From positions 1 to 64,000 of the forward strand of contig NZ_RDBE01000006.1 in the NCBI RefSeq assembly GCF_003674065.1: a stretch of DNA of 64,000 nucleotides. The letters are read 5' to 3'. Of this stretch, positions 46,046-54,429 are shown piece after piece; within the stretch, counting starts at the first letter, position 1, and the number at the start of each line of letters is the position of its first letter. Under the pieces are notes generated by a model, which did not search any database, was not told the origin of the DNA, and was given only the letters and a program-made list of their open reading frames with translations. The position numbers were made by a program, and so were the translations under genes. The DNA is from Nocardioides mangrovicus. GTDB lineage: Bacteria; Actinomycetota; Actinomycetes; Propionibacteriales; Nocardioidaceae.

Positions 46046-46294
46046 CTACTTCCCCAGCTTCTGCTGCAGCCGGTCGATGTGCTCGGAGGCCTCGGCCTTG
46101 GTGATGTCGGCCGGGATCTCCTCACCGGCCTCACGGGCCAAGGAGTCCAGGTAGCTGCGCTGCGGGCCGGTGATCGGGTCGTCGCCGGTGACCCAGTCGT
46201 CCGGGTCGCGCTCGACGCCCGTCTCCGGTGTCGAGCTGCCCAGGGTCTCCGCGTGCTCGGGGTCGCGTGCCGAGCTGGTGTCGTCGTCGCTCAT
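46046..46294 (-). CDS. DUF3072 domain protein
   Basis: 82 residues: an acidic disordered N-terminus, then WVTGDDPITGPQRSYLDSLA and DITKAEASEHIDRLQQK, the DUF3072 core resembling a small SAP/helix-turn-like fold. Function unknown. ATG at 46294. Confidence 0.8.
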   Translation of the reverse strand: MSDDDTSSARDPEHAETLGSSTPETGVERDPDDWVTGDDPITGPQRSYLDSLAREAGEEIPADITKAEASEHIDRLQQKLGK

Positions 46295-46326
46295 GCGTTC
46301 GAACCTACGTCATGGGCGAGCGCGAC

Positions 46327-46719
46327 TCAACCCTCGTCGGGGTGCCCCTGGCCGCTTTGGCCGCCCTGGCCGCCCTGCTGCTCGCGGTAGCGGCGGCGTT
46401 GCTCGTCGGCCCGCTCGCGGACCTGGCGCAAGAACGCCTCGTCGTCCTCGGGGTTGGCTGCCGCCGCGCGCCCGGGCCGGTCGTACTCGGGGAACGCGGG
46501 CGCGGCGCGCTCGTAGGCGGACGGGACCGGTGCGGTCTGGGGCCGGCCCGCGACCAGCCAGGCGATCGATCCGGCCAGGGGGAAGAACAGCACGATGAGG
46601 ATCCACATCGACTTCGGCAGGTGCCGGATCAGCCCCTCGTCCGCCCCGATCACGTCGACCAGGCTGTAGACCCAGAGCGCCAACGTCACGACCCCGAAGA
46701 ACGCCTCGACCCTGATCAC
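46327..46719 (-). CDS. PLDc_N (phospholipase D N-terminal-type) membrane protein
   Basis: 130 residues: two membrane helices (FFGVVTLALWVYSLVDVIG and KSMWILIVLFFPLAGSIAWLVAGRP, quoted in part) forming the PLDc_N module, then a charged Gln/Gly-rich tail. No catalytic HKD. GTG at 46719 lies only eight bases from the divergent ligase frame start, so the two promoters must overlap the neighbouring coding regions unless the ligase starts later. Confidence 0.8.
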   Translation of the reverse strand: MIRVEAFFGVVTLALWVYSLVDVIGADEGLIRHLPKSMWILIVLFFPLAGSIAWLVAGRPQTAPVPSAYERAAPAFPEYDRPGRAAAANPEDDEAFLRQVRERADEQRRRYREQQGGQGGQSGQGHPDEG

Positions 46720-46727
46720 GTCGAGAA

Positions 46728-48050
46728 GTGTCGCTGCTCGCGGCCGTCCGGTCAGCAGTTCGCGAAAGATCGGGCTGGTTGGATGACGACATGGACCTGC
46801 GTGCCGGCGACCGCGTGGCCCTCCTGGTGCCCGGCTCGCCCGCCTACCCGCGCTTGGTCGTGGCCCTGCTGCGGCACGGGGTGTTCCCGGTCCCGATGGA
46901 CCCCTCGCTCACCTCGCACGAGCGTGCCCGGCTGCTGGCCGACCTCGAGCCGACGCTCGTGATCGACGACCCGGGTGGGGTCGACTCGCTGCTCGCCGAG
47001 GTGCCGGCGGCGTCCGGTCCGCCGCTGGGGCGGCCGATTCACGTCACCAGCGGCACCACCGGACGTCCCAAGGGGGTGTGGTCGGGCCTGCTGGGGCCCG
47101 CCGATGCCGCGGCGCTGGCCGCCGAGGAGCGCGACCTGTGGGACTTCGGGCCCGGCGACGTCAACCTGGTGCTCAGCCCGCTGCACCACTCCGCGCCGCT
47201 GCGCTTCGCCACTGGGACACTGCTGGCCGGAGGGCGGGTGGTCGTCGGGGAGCCGCCGGGCTTCGACCCGGCCCGGGTCACCGCGGCGATCGCCTCCGAA
47301 CGGCCCACCACGATGTTCTGCGTGCCGGCGCACCTGCAGCGGCTCTTCGCCCACTGGGACGACGTCGGCGTCCCCGACCTGTCCTGCTTCCGGCTGGTCG
47401 CGCACGCCGGCGCCGCCTGCCCGCCGTCGCTGAAGCAGCGGTTGGTCGAGCTGTTCCCTGACGCGAGCACCTGGGAGTTCTACGGGTCCACCGAGGGCCA
47501 GTTCACCGCCTGCCGCAGCGAGGAGTGGCAGCAGCGGCCGGGCACCGTCGGGCGGGCGCGGCCGGGCCGGACCATCAGCGTCGACGACGACGGCACCATC
47601 TGGTGCGTCGTGCCCTCCTTCGCCCGGTTCAGCTACCTCGACGCCCCCGAGAAGACCGCCGCCGCCTGGCGGGAGACCGACGCCGGACCGGCGTTCACCG
47701 TCGGCGACCTGGGCCGCATGGACGAGGACGGCTACGTCTACCTCGACGGCCGCCGCGAGGACCTGGTCATCAGCGGCGGCGTGAACGTCTACCCCGCGGA
47801 GGTCGAGGCGGTGCTGACCGAGGCCGACGGAGTCCTCGACGTGGCGGTCTTCGGCGTCGACGACGACCGCTGGGGCCAGCGGGTCTGCGCAGCGGTCGTG
47901 GGCTCCGCCTCCCCCGACGCGTTGGAGGCCTTCGCGCGCGAGCGGCTGGCCCCGGCCAAGCGGCCCAAGCAGTACTACCGGCTCGAGGAGCTCCCCCGGA
48001 CCGCGACCGGCAAGGTCCGCCGGCTCGACCTGCCGGGTCTGGTGGGCTGA
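46728..48050 (+). CDS. AMP-dependent fatty acid-CoA ligase-like enzyme
   Basis: 440 residues, ANL superfamily. P-loop-like SGTTGRPKG (residues near 108), EFYGSTEGQF, YLDGRREDLVISGGVNVYP (A8 hinge) and the C-terminal catalytic Lys in RTATGKVRR are present. Somewhat shorter than standard acyl-CoA ligases (about 500). GTG at 46728 or ATG at 46791 may start it. Substrate unknown; no pathway neighbours. Confidence 0.85.
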   Translation: MSLLAAVRSAVRERSGWLDDDMDLRAGDRVALLVPGSPAYPRLVVALLRHGVFPVPMDPSLTSHERARLLADLEPTLVIDDPGGVDSLLAEVPAASGPPLGRPIHVTSGTTGRPKGVWSGLLGPADAAALAAEERDLWDFGPGDVNLVLSPLHHSAPLRFATGTLLAGGRVVVGEPPGFDPARVTAAIASERPTTMFCVPAHLQRLFAHWDDVGVPDLSCFRLVAHAGAACPPSLKQRLVELFPDASTWEFYGSTEGQFTACRSEEWQQRPGTVGRARPGRTISVDDDGTIWCVVPSFARFSYLDAPEKTAAAWRETDAGPAFTVGDLGRMDEDGYVYLDGRREDLVISGGVNVYPAEVEAVLTEADGVLDVAVFGVDDDRWGQRVCAAVVGSASPDALEAFARERLAPAKRPKQYYRLEELPRTATGKVRRLDLPGLVG

Positions 48051-48073
48051 CGAGGCGACCGGCCGGCCTCGGG

Positions 48074-48212
48074 GTGGCGGTACCTCAGACCGCGTCCCAG
48101 CACCCGAAACCCGGCCTCCCGTACCGCCACCCGGCCGACCCCCGGCAGCGGTACCCCAGACCGCGTCCCAGCACCCGAAACCCGGCCACACACACCGCCA
48201 CCCGGCCGACCC
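48074..48212. repeat. Two tandem palindromic repeat units, left of DUF559-like gene
   Basis: A 31-base block (48086-48116) recurs exactly at 48157-48187, 71 bases on. Unit 1 has 10-bp arms GTGGCGGTAC (48074-48083) and GTACCGCCAC (48121-48130); unit 2 has shorter arms. CACCCGGCCGACCC follows each unit. A related unit lies on the other side of the neighbouring gene at 49359-49411. Confidence 0.8.
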
Positions 48213-48313
48213 GTGCGGTCGTTTCGCGTCCACAGCCGCGCCTCGCACGAACTTCTCCACAGCTCGACCAGCTGGCGGGCGCATGGTCGCCTGGACGAGG
48301 GTCTGATCGGGCC

Positions 48314-49279
48314 ATGCGAGCGATACCCGAGGTCTTGCACACCGGCCCGTTCACCCGCAGCCGCGCTCTCGAGCTGGGTGTCAGCCGGCACATGTTCGAG
48401 GGGCAACGGTTCGTCAGGATCCATCCGAAGGTGTGGCGCTTGAACGCGTACGAGATGACCGACGCCGACTGGATCCTGGCCGCCGCGCTCGGCTTGCCGG
48501 ACGACGCGCGACTGACTGGCATGACCCGGATCCAGCAGCTCGGCCTCGACGCCGGTCCGCACTTCCCCCTCAGGTTCGTTCTCGCCCGTGATCACCACCA
48601 ACGGCTCGACGGCGTCTTCCTGCACCGAACGAAGCAGCTCGCGCCCCACGACGCCTACGCCGTCGAGCCGGCCGGGGCCTTCATCGCCTACTGCGCGACG
48701 GCGCGCACCATCGAGGCCATCGGGGTCGGCGACTGGCTGCTGCACCACGGCCATCTCACCCTCGGGCAGCTGCGCGAGCTGGCCCTGCGTGACCTCTGGC
48801 GGCTGGGTGCGCAGGAGGCACTCTGGATCAGCCACCACCTCGACGGCCTGTCCCGGTCTTTGCCGGAGTCACAGCTGCGCGCCATGATCACGTTCTCAGG
48901 GCTTCCCGCACCGATCGTCAACCAGCCGGTTCGCGGAGCAGTGCAGCGGGTCGCTCTGGCCGACCTGGAGATCCGACCGCCTGGCTTGGCGATCGAGTAC
49001 GAGGGCGAGCAGCACCAGGTCGATCGCGACCAGTACCTCGCGGACCTCGATCGCTATGCGGACCTGCGGCGCGCCGACCAGCCCTACCTCCAGGTGACCA
49101 AGGAACTGCTGCGCCGCCCGCGACAGTTGCTGGGTCGGATCCATCGCGAGCTGGTCCGGCTGGGATACGCCGGGCCCGCGCCCGACCTGGCCACCGACCG
49201 TTGGCACCAGCTGATCTGTCCGCTGCGGGCCGCCGTGGGCGACAGGGGCCGGCGAACCGTCGACGTCAACGAGCGCTGA
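48314..49279 (+). CDS. DUF559 / AbiEi-antitoxin-like protein with Vsr-type endonuclease domain
   Basis: 321 residues. The N-terminus (GPFTRSRALELGVSRHMFEG) is a winged-helix AbiEi-like antitoxin domain; the C-terminus (LEIRPPGLAIEYEGEQH ... YLQVTKELLRRPRQLL) fits the DUF559/Vsr-like PD-(D/E)XK fold with the E-Y-E-G-x-x-H core. No AbiEii toxin partner is adjacent. Such genes are numerous in actinobacterial genomes and variable in position. ATG at 48314. Palindromic repeats lie on both sides. Confidence 0.7.
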   Translation: MRAIPEVLHTGPFTRSRALELGVSRHMFEGQRFVRIHPKVWRLNAYEMTDADWILAAALGLPDDARLTGMTRIQQLGLDAGPHFPLRFVLARDHHQRLDGVFLHRTKQLAPHDAYAVEPAGAFIAYCATARTIEAIGVGDWLLHHGHLTLGQLRELALRDLWRLGAQEALWISHHLDGLSRSLPESQLRAMITFSGLPAPIVNQPVRGAVQRVALADLEIRPPGLAIEYEGEQHQVDRDQYLADLDRYADLRRADQPYLQVTKELLRRPRQLLGRIHRELVRLGYAGPAPDLATDRWHQLICPLRAAVGDRGRRTVDVNER

Positions 49280-49358
49280 TGCGGCACTGGTACGCAGGAC
49301 CGGGAACCACCCACCACCACCCGGCCCCACGTACCGCCGCCCGGTCGAGAACGACAGC

Positions 49359-49411
49359 AGCGGTGCCGCAGACCGCTTTCGCGCGAGCGAAACCCGGTCT
49401 GCCGCACCGCT
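49359..49411. repeat. Palindromic repeat unit, right of DUF559-like gene
   Basis: 17-base arms 49359-49375 (AGCGGTGCCGCAGACCG) and 49395-49411 pair with one mismatch; inside is a second hairpin TTTCGC/GCGAAA. Shares the CAGACCGC and GAAACCCGG boxes with the units at 48074-48212. GTACCGCC at 49331 repeats the left-unit arm. Confidence 0.75.
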
Positions 49412-49434
49412 GCCGGTCGGCGTGAGGCGGAGGC

Positions 49435-49815
49435 CTACGGAGTGAAGTTGTAGGCCGAGACCAGAGTGCCGTTCTTGTACACCTGGATCTGGCGGGTGCT
49501 CAGGGTGGTGGGGAAGGTGTAGTTCCAGTCCACCGTCTCGCCGGCGCCCATGGTGGTCGCGAGCCGCTGGTGGAGCGTGTGGCCCGCCGGGCCGACGAGG
49601 ATCTTCCAGGCGACGGGGTCGCCCTCGGTGTCGCCGGTGGCGATGGGGTCGGTCTTGAGGGTGACGAAGGTGCTGTTGCGCACCACCGAGTGGGTCTCGG
49701 TGCCGGTCACCGGGACGACGGCCCCGGGGGCGGCGTCGGAGGAGGCGGCGACGCCGGCCACGACCATGGTCGCGACCGAGGCCGTGGCCAGACCGAGAGT
49801 GAGCGATGTCTTCAT
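49435..49815 (-). CDS. Secreted protein of unknown function
   Basis: 126 residues with a signal peptide (MKTSLTLGLATASVATMVVAGVAA) and likely cleavage near ASSDAA, then a beta-rich domain with DPVAWKILVGPAGHTLHQRL and ending VYKNGTLVSAYNFTP. No catalytic motif. ATG at 49815; AAAGGGG precedes it. Function unknown. Confidence 0.75.
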   Translation of the reverse strand: MKTSLTLGLATASVATMVVAGVAASSDAAPGAVVPVTGTETHSVVRNSTFVTLKTDPIATGDTEGDPVAWKILVGPAGHTLHQRLATTMGAGETVDWNYTFPTTLSTRQIQVYKNGTLVSAYNFTP

Positions 49816-49957
49816 GGTGGGAGATGCCCCTTTGCAGCGTGATACGGAACTGGACGTCTCACGATAGGTCGCACGCGTCACACCCGTCACGGGCCGTTCG
49901 GGTACTCCGAACACAACCCGTACACGGCGCACAGGTCCCCACCCGGCCCTCCACGCA

Positions 49958-49992
49958 CTCGAGCCCGGACCCTGTGCGGGTCCGGGCTCGAG
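49958..49992 (-). terminator. Intrinsic terminator of rpsA
   Basis: Perfect 14-bp stem CTCGAGCCCGGACC (49958-49971) with 49979-49992, seven-base loop, 27 bases past the rpsA stop. Confidence 0.8.
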
Positions 49993-50018
49993 ATCGCCGG
50001 TGGTGCCGGCCGATGGCG

Positions 50019-51491
50019 TCAGTTGCCGCCGGTGAGCTTCTCGCGGAGCGCCTGCAGCGCCTCGTCGGAGGCCAGCGAACCGGAGTCGCCGCCGGTCGTG
50101 CTGCCCTCGGAGTCCGAGCCGCCCGAGGAGTACGAGGTGGCCTCGCCCGCCTCGACCTCGGCCTGCTTGGCCTCGGCCTGCTGCTTGACGTGGGCCTCCC
50201 AGCGGGCGTGCGCCTTGGCGTACTGGTCCTCCCAGGTCTTGCGCTGCTCGTCGAAGCCCTCGAGCCACTCACCCGTGTCGGGGTCGAAGCCCTCGGGGTA
50301 GATGTAGTTGCCCTGCTCGTCGTAGGAGGCGGTCATGCCGTAGAGCGTCGGGTCGAAGTCCTCGGCCTCGGTGGCCGCGGCGGTCTCGTTGGCCTGCTTC
50401 AGCGACAGCGAGATCCGGCGACGCTCGAGGTCGATGTCGATGATCTTGACCATGACGTCGTCGTTGACCTGGACGACCTGCTCGGGGATCTCCACGTGGC
50501 GCTCGGCCAGCTCGGAGATGTGGACCAGGCCCTCGATGCCCTCCTCGACGCGGACGAACGCACCAAACGGCACCAGCTTGGTGACCTTGCCCGGCACGAT
50601 CTGACCGATCTGGTGAGTCCGGGCGAAGTGCTGCCAGGGGTCCTCCTGCGTCGCCTTGAGCGACAGCGAGACCCGCTCGCGGTCCATGTCGACGTCGAGC
50701 ACCTCGACGGTGACCTCGTCACCGACGGCCACGACCTCGCTGGGGTGGTCGATGTGCTTCCACGACAGCTCCGACACGTGCACCAGACCGTCGACGCCGC
50801 CGAGGTCCACGAACGCGCCGAAGTTGACGATCGAGGACACGACGCCCTTGCGGATCTGGCCCTTCTGCAGCTGGGTCAAGAAGCCCTGGCGCACCTCGGA
50901 CTGGGTCTGCTCGAGCCACGCACGGCGCGAGAGCACGACGTTGTTGCGGTTCTTGTCCAGCTCGATGATCTTGGCCTCGAGCTCCTTGCCGACGTACGGC
51001 TGGAGGTCGCGCACGCGGCGCATCTCGACCAGCGAGGCCGGCAGGAAGCCGCGCAGCCCGATGTCGAGGATCAGACCGCCCTTGACCACCTCGATGACGG
51101 TGCCGGTGACGACGCCGTCCTCCTCCTTGACCTGCTCGATCGTGCCCCAGGCGCGCTCGTACTGGGCGCGCTTCTTGGACAGGATCAGCCGACCCTCCTT
51201 GTCCTCCTTCTGGAGGACCAGGGCCTCGACCTGGTCGCCGACCTCGACGACCTCGTTGGGGTCGACGTCGTGCTTGATGGAGAGCTCGCGCGAGGGGATG
51301 ACGCCCTCGGTCTTGTAGCCGATGTCGAGCAGGACCTCGTCGCGGTCGACCTTGACGATGGTGCCGTCGACGATGTCGCCGTCGTTGAAGTACTTGATCG
51401 TCTCGTCGATGGCGGCGAGGAAGTCCTCGGCCGACCCGATGTCGTTGATGGCGACCTGGGGGGCCTCGGAGATGTCGGAAGTGAGGGTCAT
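50019..51491 (-). CDS. rpsA: 30S ribosomal protein S1
   Basis: 490 residues with four S1 RNA-binding repeats (about 35-105, 122-190, 207-277 and 294-364), e.g. GDIVDGTIVKVDRDEVLLDIGYK and GAFVDLGGVDGLVHVSELSW (quoted in parts). The C-terminal 100 residues are Gln/Glu/Ala/Ser/Gly-rich and disordered, as usual in actinobacterial S1. ATG at 51491 has AAGGAA about ten bases upstream. The region 51492-51683 holds its promoter. Confidence 0.95.
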   Translation of the reverse strand: MTLTSDISEAPQVAINDIGSAEDFLAAIDETIKYFNDGDIVDGTIVKVDRDEVLLDIGYKTEGVIPSRELSIKHDVDPNEVVEVGDQVEALVLQKEDKEGRLILSKKRAQYERAWGTIEQVKEEDGVVTGTVIEVVKGGLILDIGLRGFLPASLVEMRRVRDLQPYVGKELEAKIIELDKNRNNVVLSRRAWLEQTQSEVRQGFLTQLQKGQIRKGVVSSIVNFGAFVDLGGVDGLVHVSELSWKHIDHPSEVVAVGDEVTVEVLDVDMDRERVSLSLKATQEDPWQHFARTHQIGQIVPGKVTKLVPFGAFVRVEEGIEGLVHISELAERHVEIPEQVVQVNDDVMVKIIDIDLERRRISLSLKQANETAAATEAEDFDPTLYGMTASYDEQGNYIYPEGFDPDTGEWLEGFDEQRKTWEDQYAKAHARWEAHVKQQAEAKQAEVEAGEATSYSSGGSDSEGSTTGGDSGSLASDEALQALREKLTGGN

Positions 51492-51683
51492 GGAGGAGGT
51501 GGGTTCCTTGGCGGATGGGATCGGGACTGGGCGCACGCCGAGACCGGTTTCACTGCCGAGGAGAGTTCACGTCGCCTTGACCAGCGAGCGAGAGGCTGCT
51601 CCGTACGAGACTCGCGCAGACCTCAGGTGCTTACCCCATGGTATCCCGCCCGGCCGACAACGCGCCAACCGGCGGGCGCGGGA

Positions 51684-52328
51684 TCAGGTCGTCGTGCGGT
51701 CGCGGTCGAGGTGGTCGCGGGCCCACAGCGCGGCGCTGGTGCGGTCGGCCACGCCGATCTGGCGGAACACCCGCCCCAGGTGGGCCTTGACGGTGCGCTC
51801 GCTGATGCCCAGGTGGCGGGCGATCTGCTTGTTGGCCAGCCCCTGCGCGACCAGTCGCAGCACCTCGACCTCGCGGGCGCTCATCGAGTCGCCGGGGCGC
51901 CCCGAGCTATCGGGCAGCAGGACCCGCGCCACCCGCGGGTCCAGCGGCACGTGCCCCTCGGCGGCGGCGCGGATCGCGGCGAGCAGGTCGGCGGGCTCGC
52001 AGTCCTTGAGCTGGTAGCCGACCGCGCCGGCGGCCAGCGCCTCGGAGACGCGGTCGCGGTCGGAGAAGGAGGTCAGCACCACCACCCGCACCTCGGGGTG
52101 CTCGGCCAGGATCCGGCGGGTGGCCTCGACCCCGTCGACGCCGGGCATCGAGAGGTCCATCAAGACGACGTCGGGTCGGTGCTCGGCGACCATCGCGACG
52201 GCCGCCTCGCCGTCACCGGCCTGGCCGACGACCTCGAGCCCGTCGGCGGCCGAGATCAGCGCCGTCAGCCCCAGGCGGACCATCTGGTGGTCGTCGACCA
52301 GCAGGACGCCGATGGACGGCTCGCTCAT
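51684..52328 (-). CDS. NarL/LuxR-family response regulator
   Basis: 214 residues: receiver domain with Asp12/Asp13 and phospho-acceptor Asp58 (VVLMDLSMPG), and a LuxR helix-turn-helix (SAREVEVLRLVAQGLANKQIA; TVKAHLGRVFRQIGV). ATG at 52328 overlaps the kinase stop as ATGA, so the pair is coupled. Confidence 0.92.
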   Translation of the reverse strand: MSEPSIGVLLVDDHQMVRLGLTALISAADGLEVVGQAGDGEAAVAMVAEHRPDVVLMDLSMPGVDGVEATRRILAEHPEVRVVVLTSFSDRDRVSEALAAGAVGYQLKDCEPADLLAAIRAAAEGHVPLDPRVARVLLPDSSGRPGDSMSAREVEVLRLVAQGLANKQIARHLGISERTVKAHLGRVFRQIGVADRTSAALWARDHLDRDRTTT

Positions 52329-53809
52329 GCGCGGGGCTCCTCGTGATCGGGGACCGTGAGCCGCCAGTGTGTGCCCGCCCCGGGCGCGGTGGCCACCTCC
52401 AAGGTGGCGCCGGCGTCGGCGGCCAGGTCGCACAGCAGCTGCAGGCCCAGGTGGCCGGGCGCGGGCTCGCGGAGCCGCTCGGCGACGTCGAACCCGGGGC
52501 CGTCGTCGACGACCTCGAGCTTGACGGCGTGGTCGTGGCGTCGCAGCGTGAGGGTGACGGTGCCGGGTGCGGCGTGCTTGGCGGCGTTGCGCAGCGTCTC
52601 CTCGGCGACGCGGTAGACCAGCCGCTCCTGGGCGCCGTCGAGGCCCAGCGCGTCGTCGGCGTCGGGCAGCAGGCGCACCTGCAGCCCCTCAGCGCGCACG
52701 GTCTGACCCAGGTCGGCCAGTGCCGCGCCGAGGCCGGCGCGAGACAGGCTCGGGGGATAGATCTCCACCAGCAGGGTGCGCAGAGCGCGGATGCTGGTGC
52801 GCACGGAGGCGGAGACGGTGCGCAGGTCCTCGGCCAGGGCGCCGTTGCCGCCGTTCTCCGCCGACGCCGTCGCTCCCGCCACGACGAACGAGGTGGCCGC
52901 GAGGTCCTGCACCGGTCCGTCGTGCAGCGTCGCCGCGATCCGGCGCCGCTCGGCCGAGGAGGCGTCGACGGCGCGGCGCAGCAGGTGCTCCCGCTGCTCC
53001 TGCGCGCGACGCGCGCGGCCGAGCAGGTGCACGACGACCGGGGCCAGCAGCACCACGAACAGCAGCAGGGTGCTCAGGGTGACCCCGGCGAATCCGCGCC
53101 ACAGCTGCCCCGAGCGCCGCGAGACCTGGTCGTAGGACTCGTAGATCTCGAACAGGGCCGTGCGCCCGTCGGGGGTCCACACCGGCCGGTAGACCTCCAC
53201 CAGCTTCTCGCCCTTGATCCGGTCCAGCGCGTTCTCGGGCCGGCTGAGGTCGGAGATCTCGGCCTCGGTGCGCGGCGAGGCCAGCGCCTCGCGCTCCTCG
53301 TCCTCCAGGCCGAAGTGCTTGCCCTCCAAGGAGGCCTGGTCGGCATAGGCGATGGTGCCGTCGGAGCGCCACAGCCGCACGCGCACCACGATGCCGCCCA
53401 GAATCTGGCGGCGGACGACGGCGTCGAAGGCGGCGCGGGCGTCGGGATCGCCGTCGATCAGCGCGTCGGTGATCGCGGGCTGGACGATGCCCTCGGCGAG
53501 CACGTCGGCGGTGTCGGCCGCGTCGGCGACCGCTTCGCGCTCGGCCAGCCGACGCGCGGCCAGCGACCCGCCGATGGTGACCACCGCGAGCACGGCGATG
53601 ACGGCTACGACCAGCTGCAGCAGCAGTCGCCGCGAGGACAGCGGCGGCTCGGCGACGGCGACCGGGTCGGCCGCGCCGAGCAGCGTCCACGGCGCACGCG
53701 GCAGCGGGGCCGTGGGCGTCTCGTCGGCGCCGGCACGGTCCCGGCCGAGCGGCCCGTGGTCGACGGACCGGGTCTGCTCGCTGCTCTCAGTCGTCCGAGT
53801 GGTGTCCAC
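52325..53809 (-). CDS. Sensor histidine kinase (HisKA_3 type)
   Basis: 494 residues. An Asp/Pro-rich cytosolic N-terminus, membrane helix about 62-82, an extracytoplasmic sensor of about 155 residues (sCache-like, 84-238), second helix about 240-262, then HisKA_3 with phospho-acceptor His296 in ATLHDGPVQDLAA and the ATPase N box EETLRNAAKHA and DDGPGFD. GTG at 53809 overlaps the His-rich protein gene by 23 bases. Confidence 0.9.
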   Translation of the reverse strand: MDTTRTTESSEQTRSVDHGPLGRDRAGADETPTAPLPRAPWTLLGAADPVAVAEPPLSSRRLLLQLVVAVIAVLAVVTIGGSLAARRLAEREAVADAADTADVLAEGIVQPAITDALIDGDPDARAAFDAVVRRQILGGIVVRVRLWRSDGTIAYADQASLEGKHFGLEDEEREALASPRTEAEISDLSRPENALDRIKGEKLVEVYRPVWTPDGRTALFEIYESYDQVSRRSGQLWRGFAGVTLSTLLLFVVLLAPVVVHLLGRARRAQEQREHLLRRAVDASSAERRRIAATLHDGPVQDLAATSFVVAGATASAENGGNGALAEDLRTVSASVRTSIRALRTLLVEIYPPSLSRAGLGAALADLGQTVRAEGLQVRLLPDADDALGLDGAQERLVYRVAEETLRNAAKHAAPGTVTLTLRRHDHAVKLEVVDDGPGFDVAERLREPAPGHLGLQLLCDLAADAGATLEVATAPGAGTHWRLTVPDHEEPRA

Positions 53810-54332
53810 CTGAGCCCTTGTCGTCCCCGGACCCAGTGCCGGTGCCGCCGTCGTCCTGGCCGGACTGGCCGTGGTCGTCGCTGCTCGCCTCGTGCTGACC
53901 GTGGTCGTCCGCGCTCGCGGCGTCGTGGCTCTTGTCGTCGGTCCCGTGCGACTGGTGCGCCTGGTGCGACTGGTGCGACTGGTGCGACTGGTCGTCCGTG
54001 CTCGCCGTGTGGTGCGGCCGATCCTCGGCAGCCGACGTGTGATGGCCGCTGTCGTGGGCGTGGTCGTCGGTGCCTGCGGCGTGCCGGCCGTGGTCGTCGC
54101 CGGCCTCGGAGTGCCGGCCGTGGTCGTCACCGGCCTCGTGGCGCCGGCCCTCGGCGGCCCCTTGGCGAGCCCCTTCGGCCGCACCGTCGTCGACGCCCGC
54201 GCCGGCAGCCACCAGCGGCCGCACGATGTCGTGGCTGACGCCCCGCGCGAACGACGCGCTCCCCCACAGCCCGAAGGCGGCCGGCACGAGGGCCGCCGCC
54301 ACCGCGACCAGGTAGATGGTGATGCGCTTCAT
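53787..54332 (-). CDS. Exported or membrane-anchored His/Asp-rich (metal-binding-like) protein
   Basis: 181 residues. An N-terminal hydrophobic helix (ITIYLVAVAAALVPAAFGLWG) acts as signal or anchor; beyond residue 50 it is dominated by His, Asp, Ser and Gly with repeats such as GDDHGRH (two copies) and SHQSHQSHQAHQSH. More than 20 His residues occur in the C-terminal half. Such sequences chelate Zn, Ni, Co or Cu. ATG at 54332 has GGAGG seven bases upstream. It is the first gene of the operon with the sensor kinase and regulator, hinting that it feeds or buffers the sensed metal. Confidence 0.75.
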   Translation of the reverse strand: MKRITIYLVAVAAALVPAAFGLWGSASFARGVSHDIVRPLVAAGAGVDDGAAEGARQGAAEGRRHEAGDDHGRHSEAGDDHGRHAAGTDDHAHDSGHHTSAAEDRPHHTASTDDQSHQSHQSHQAHQSHGTDDKSHDAASADDHGQHEASSDDHGQSGQDDGGTGTGSGDDKGSGGHHSDD

Positions 54333-54429
54333 GAAGGTGCCTCCGCAGCTCGATTGTGTCCCAACCCGCGATCGGTCGTCGCCGATACGTCCGATCCGCC
54401 TGACACCAGGGTGTGGGCGCCGAGGTGCC

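Noticed and set aside
48074-48212. Two direct repeats considered as a minimal CRISPR
   Set aside because: Only two units, internal palindromic arms, spacer also partly repeated, and no cas genes.
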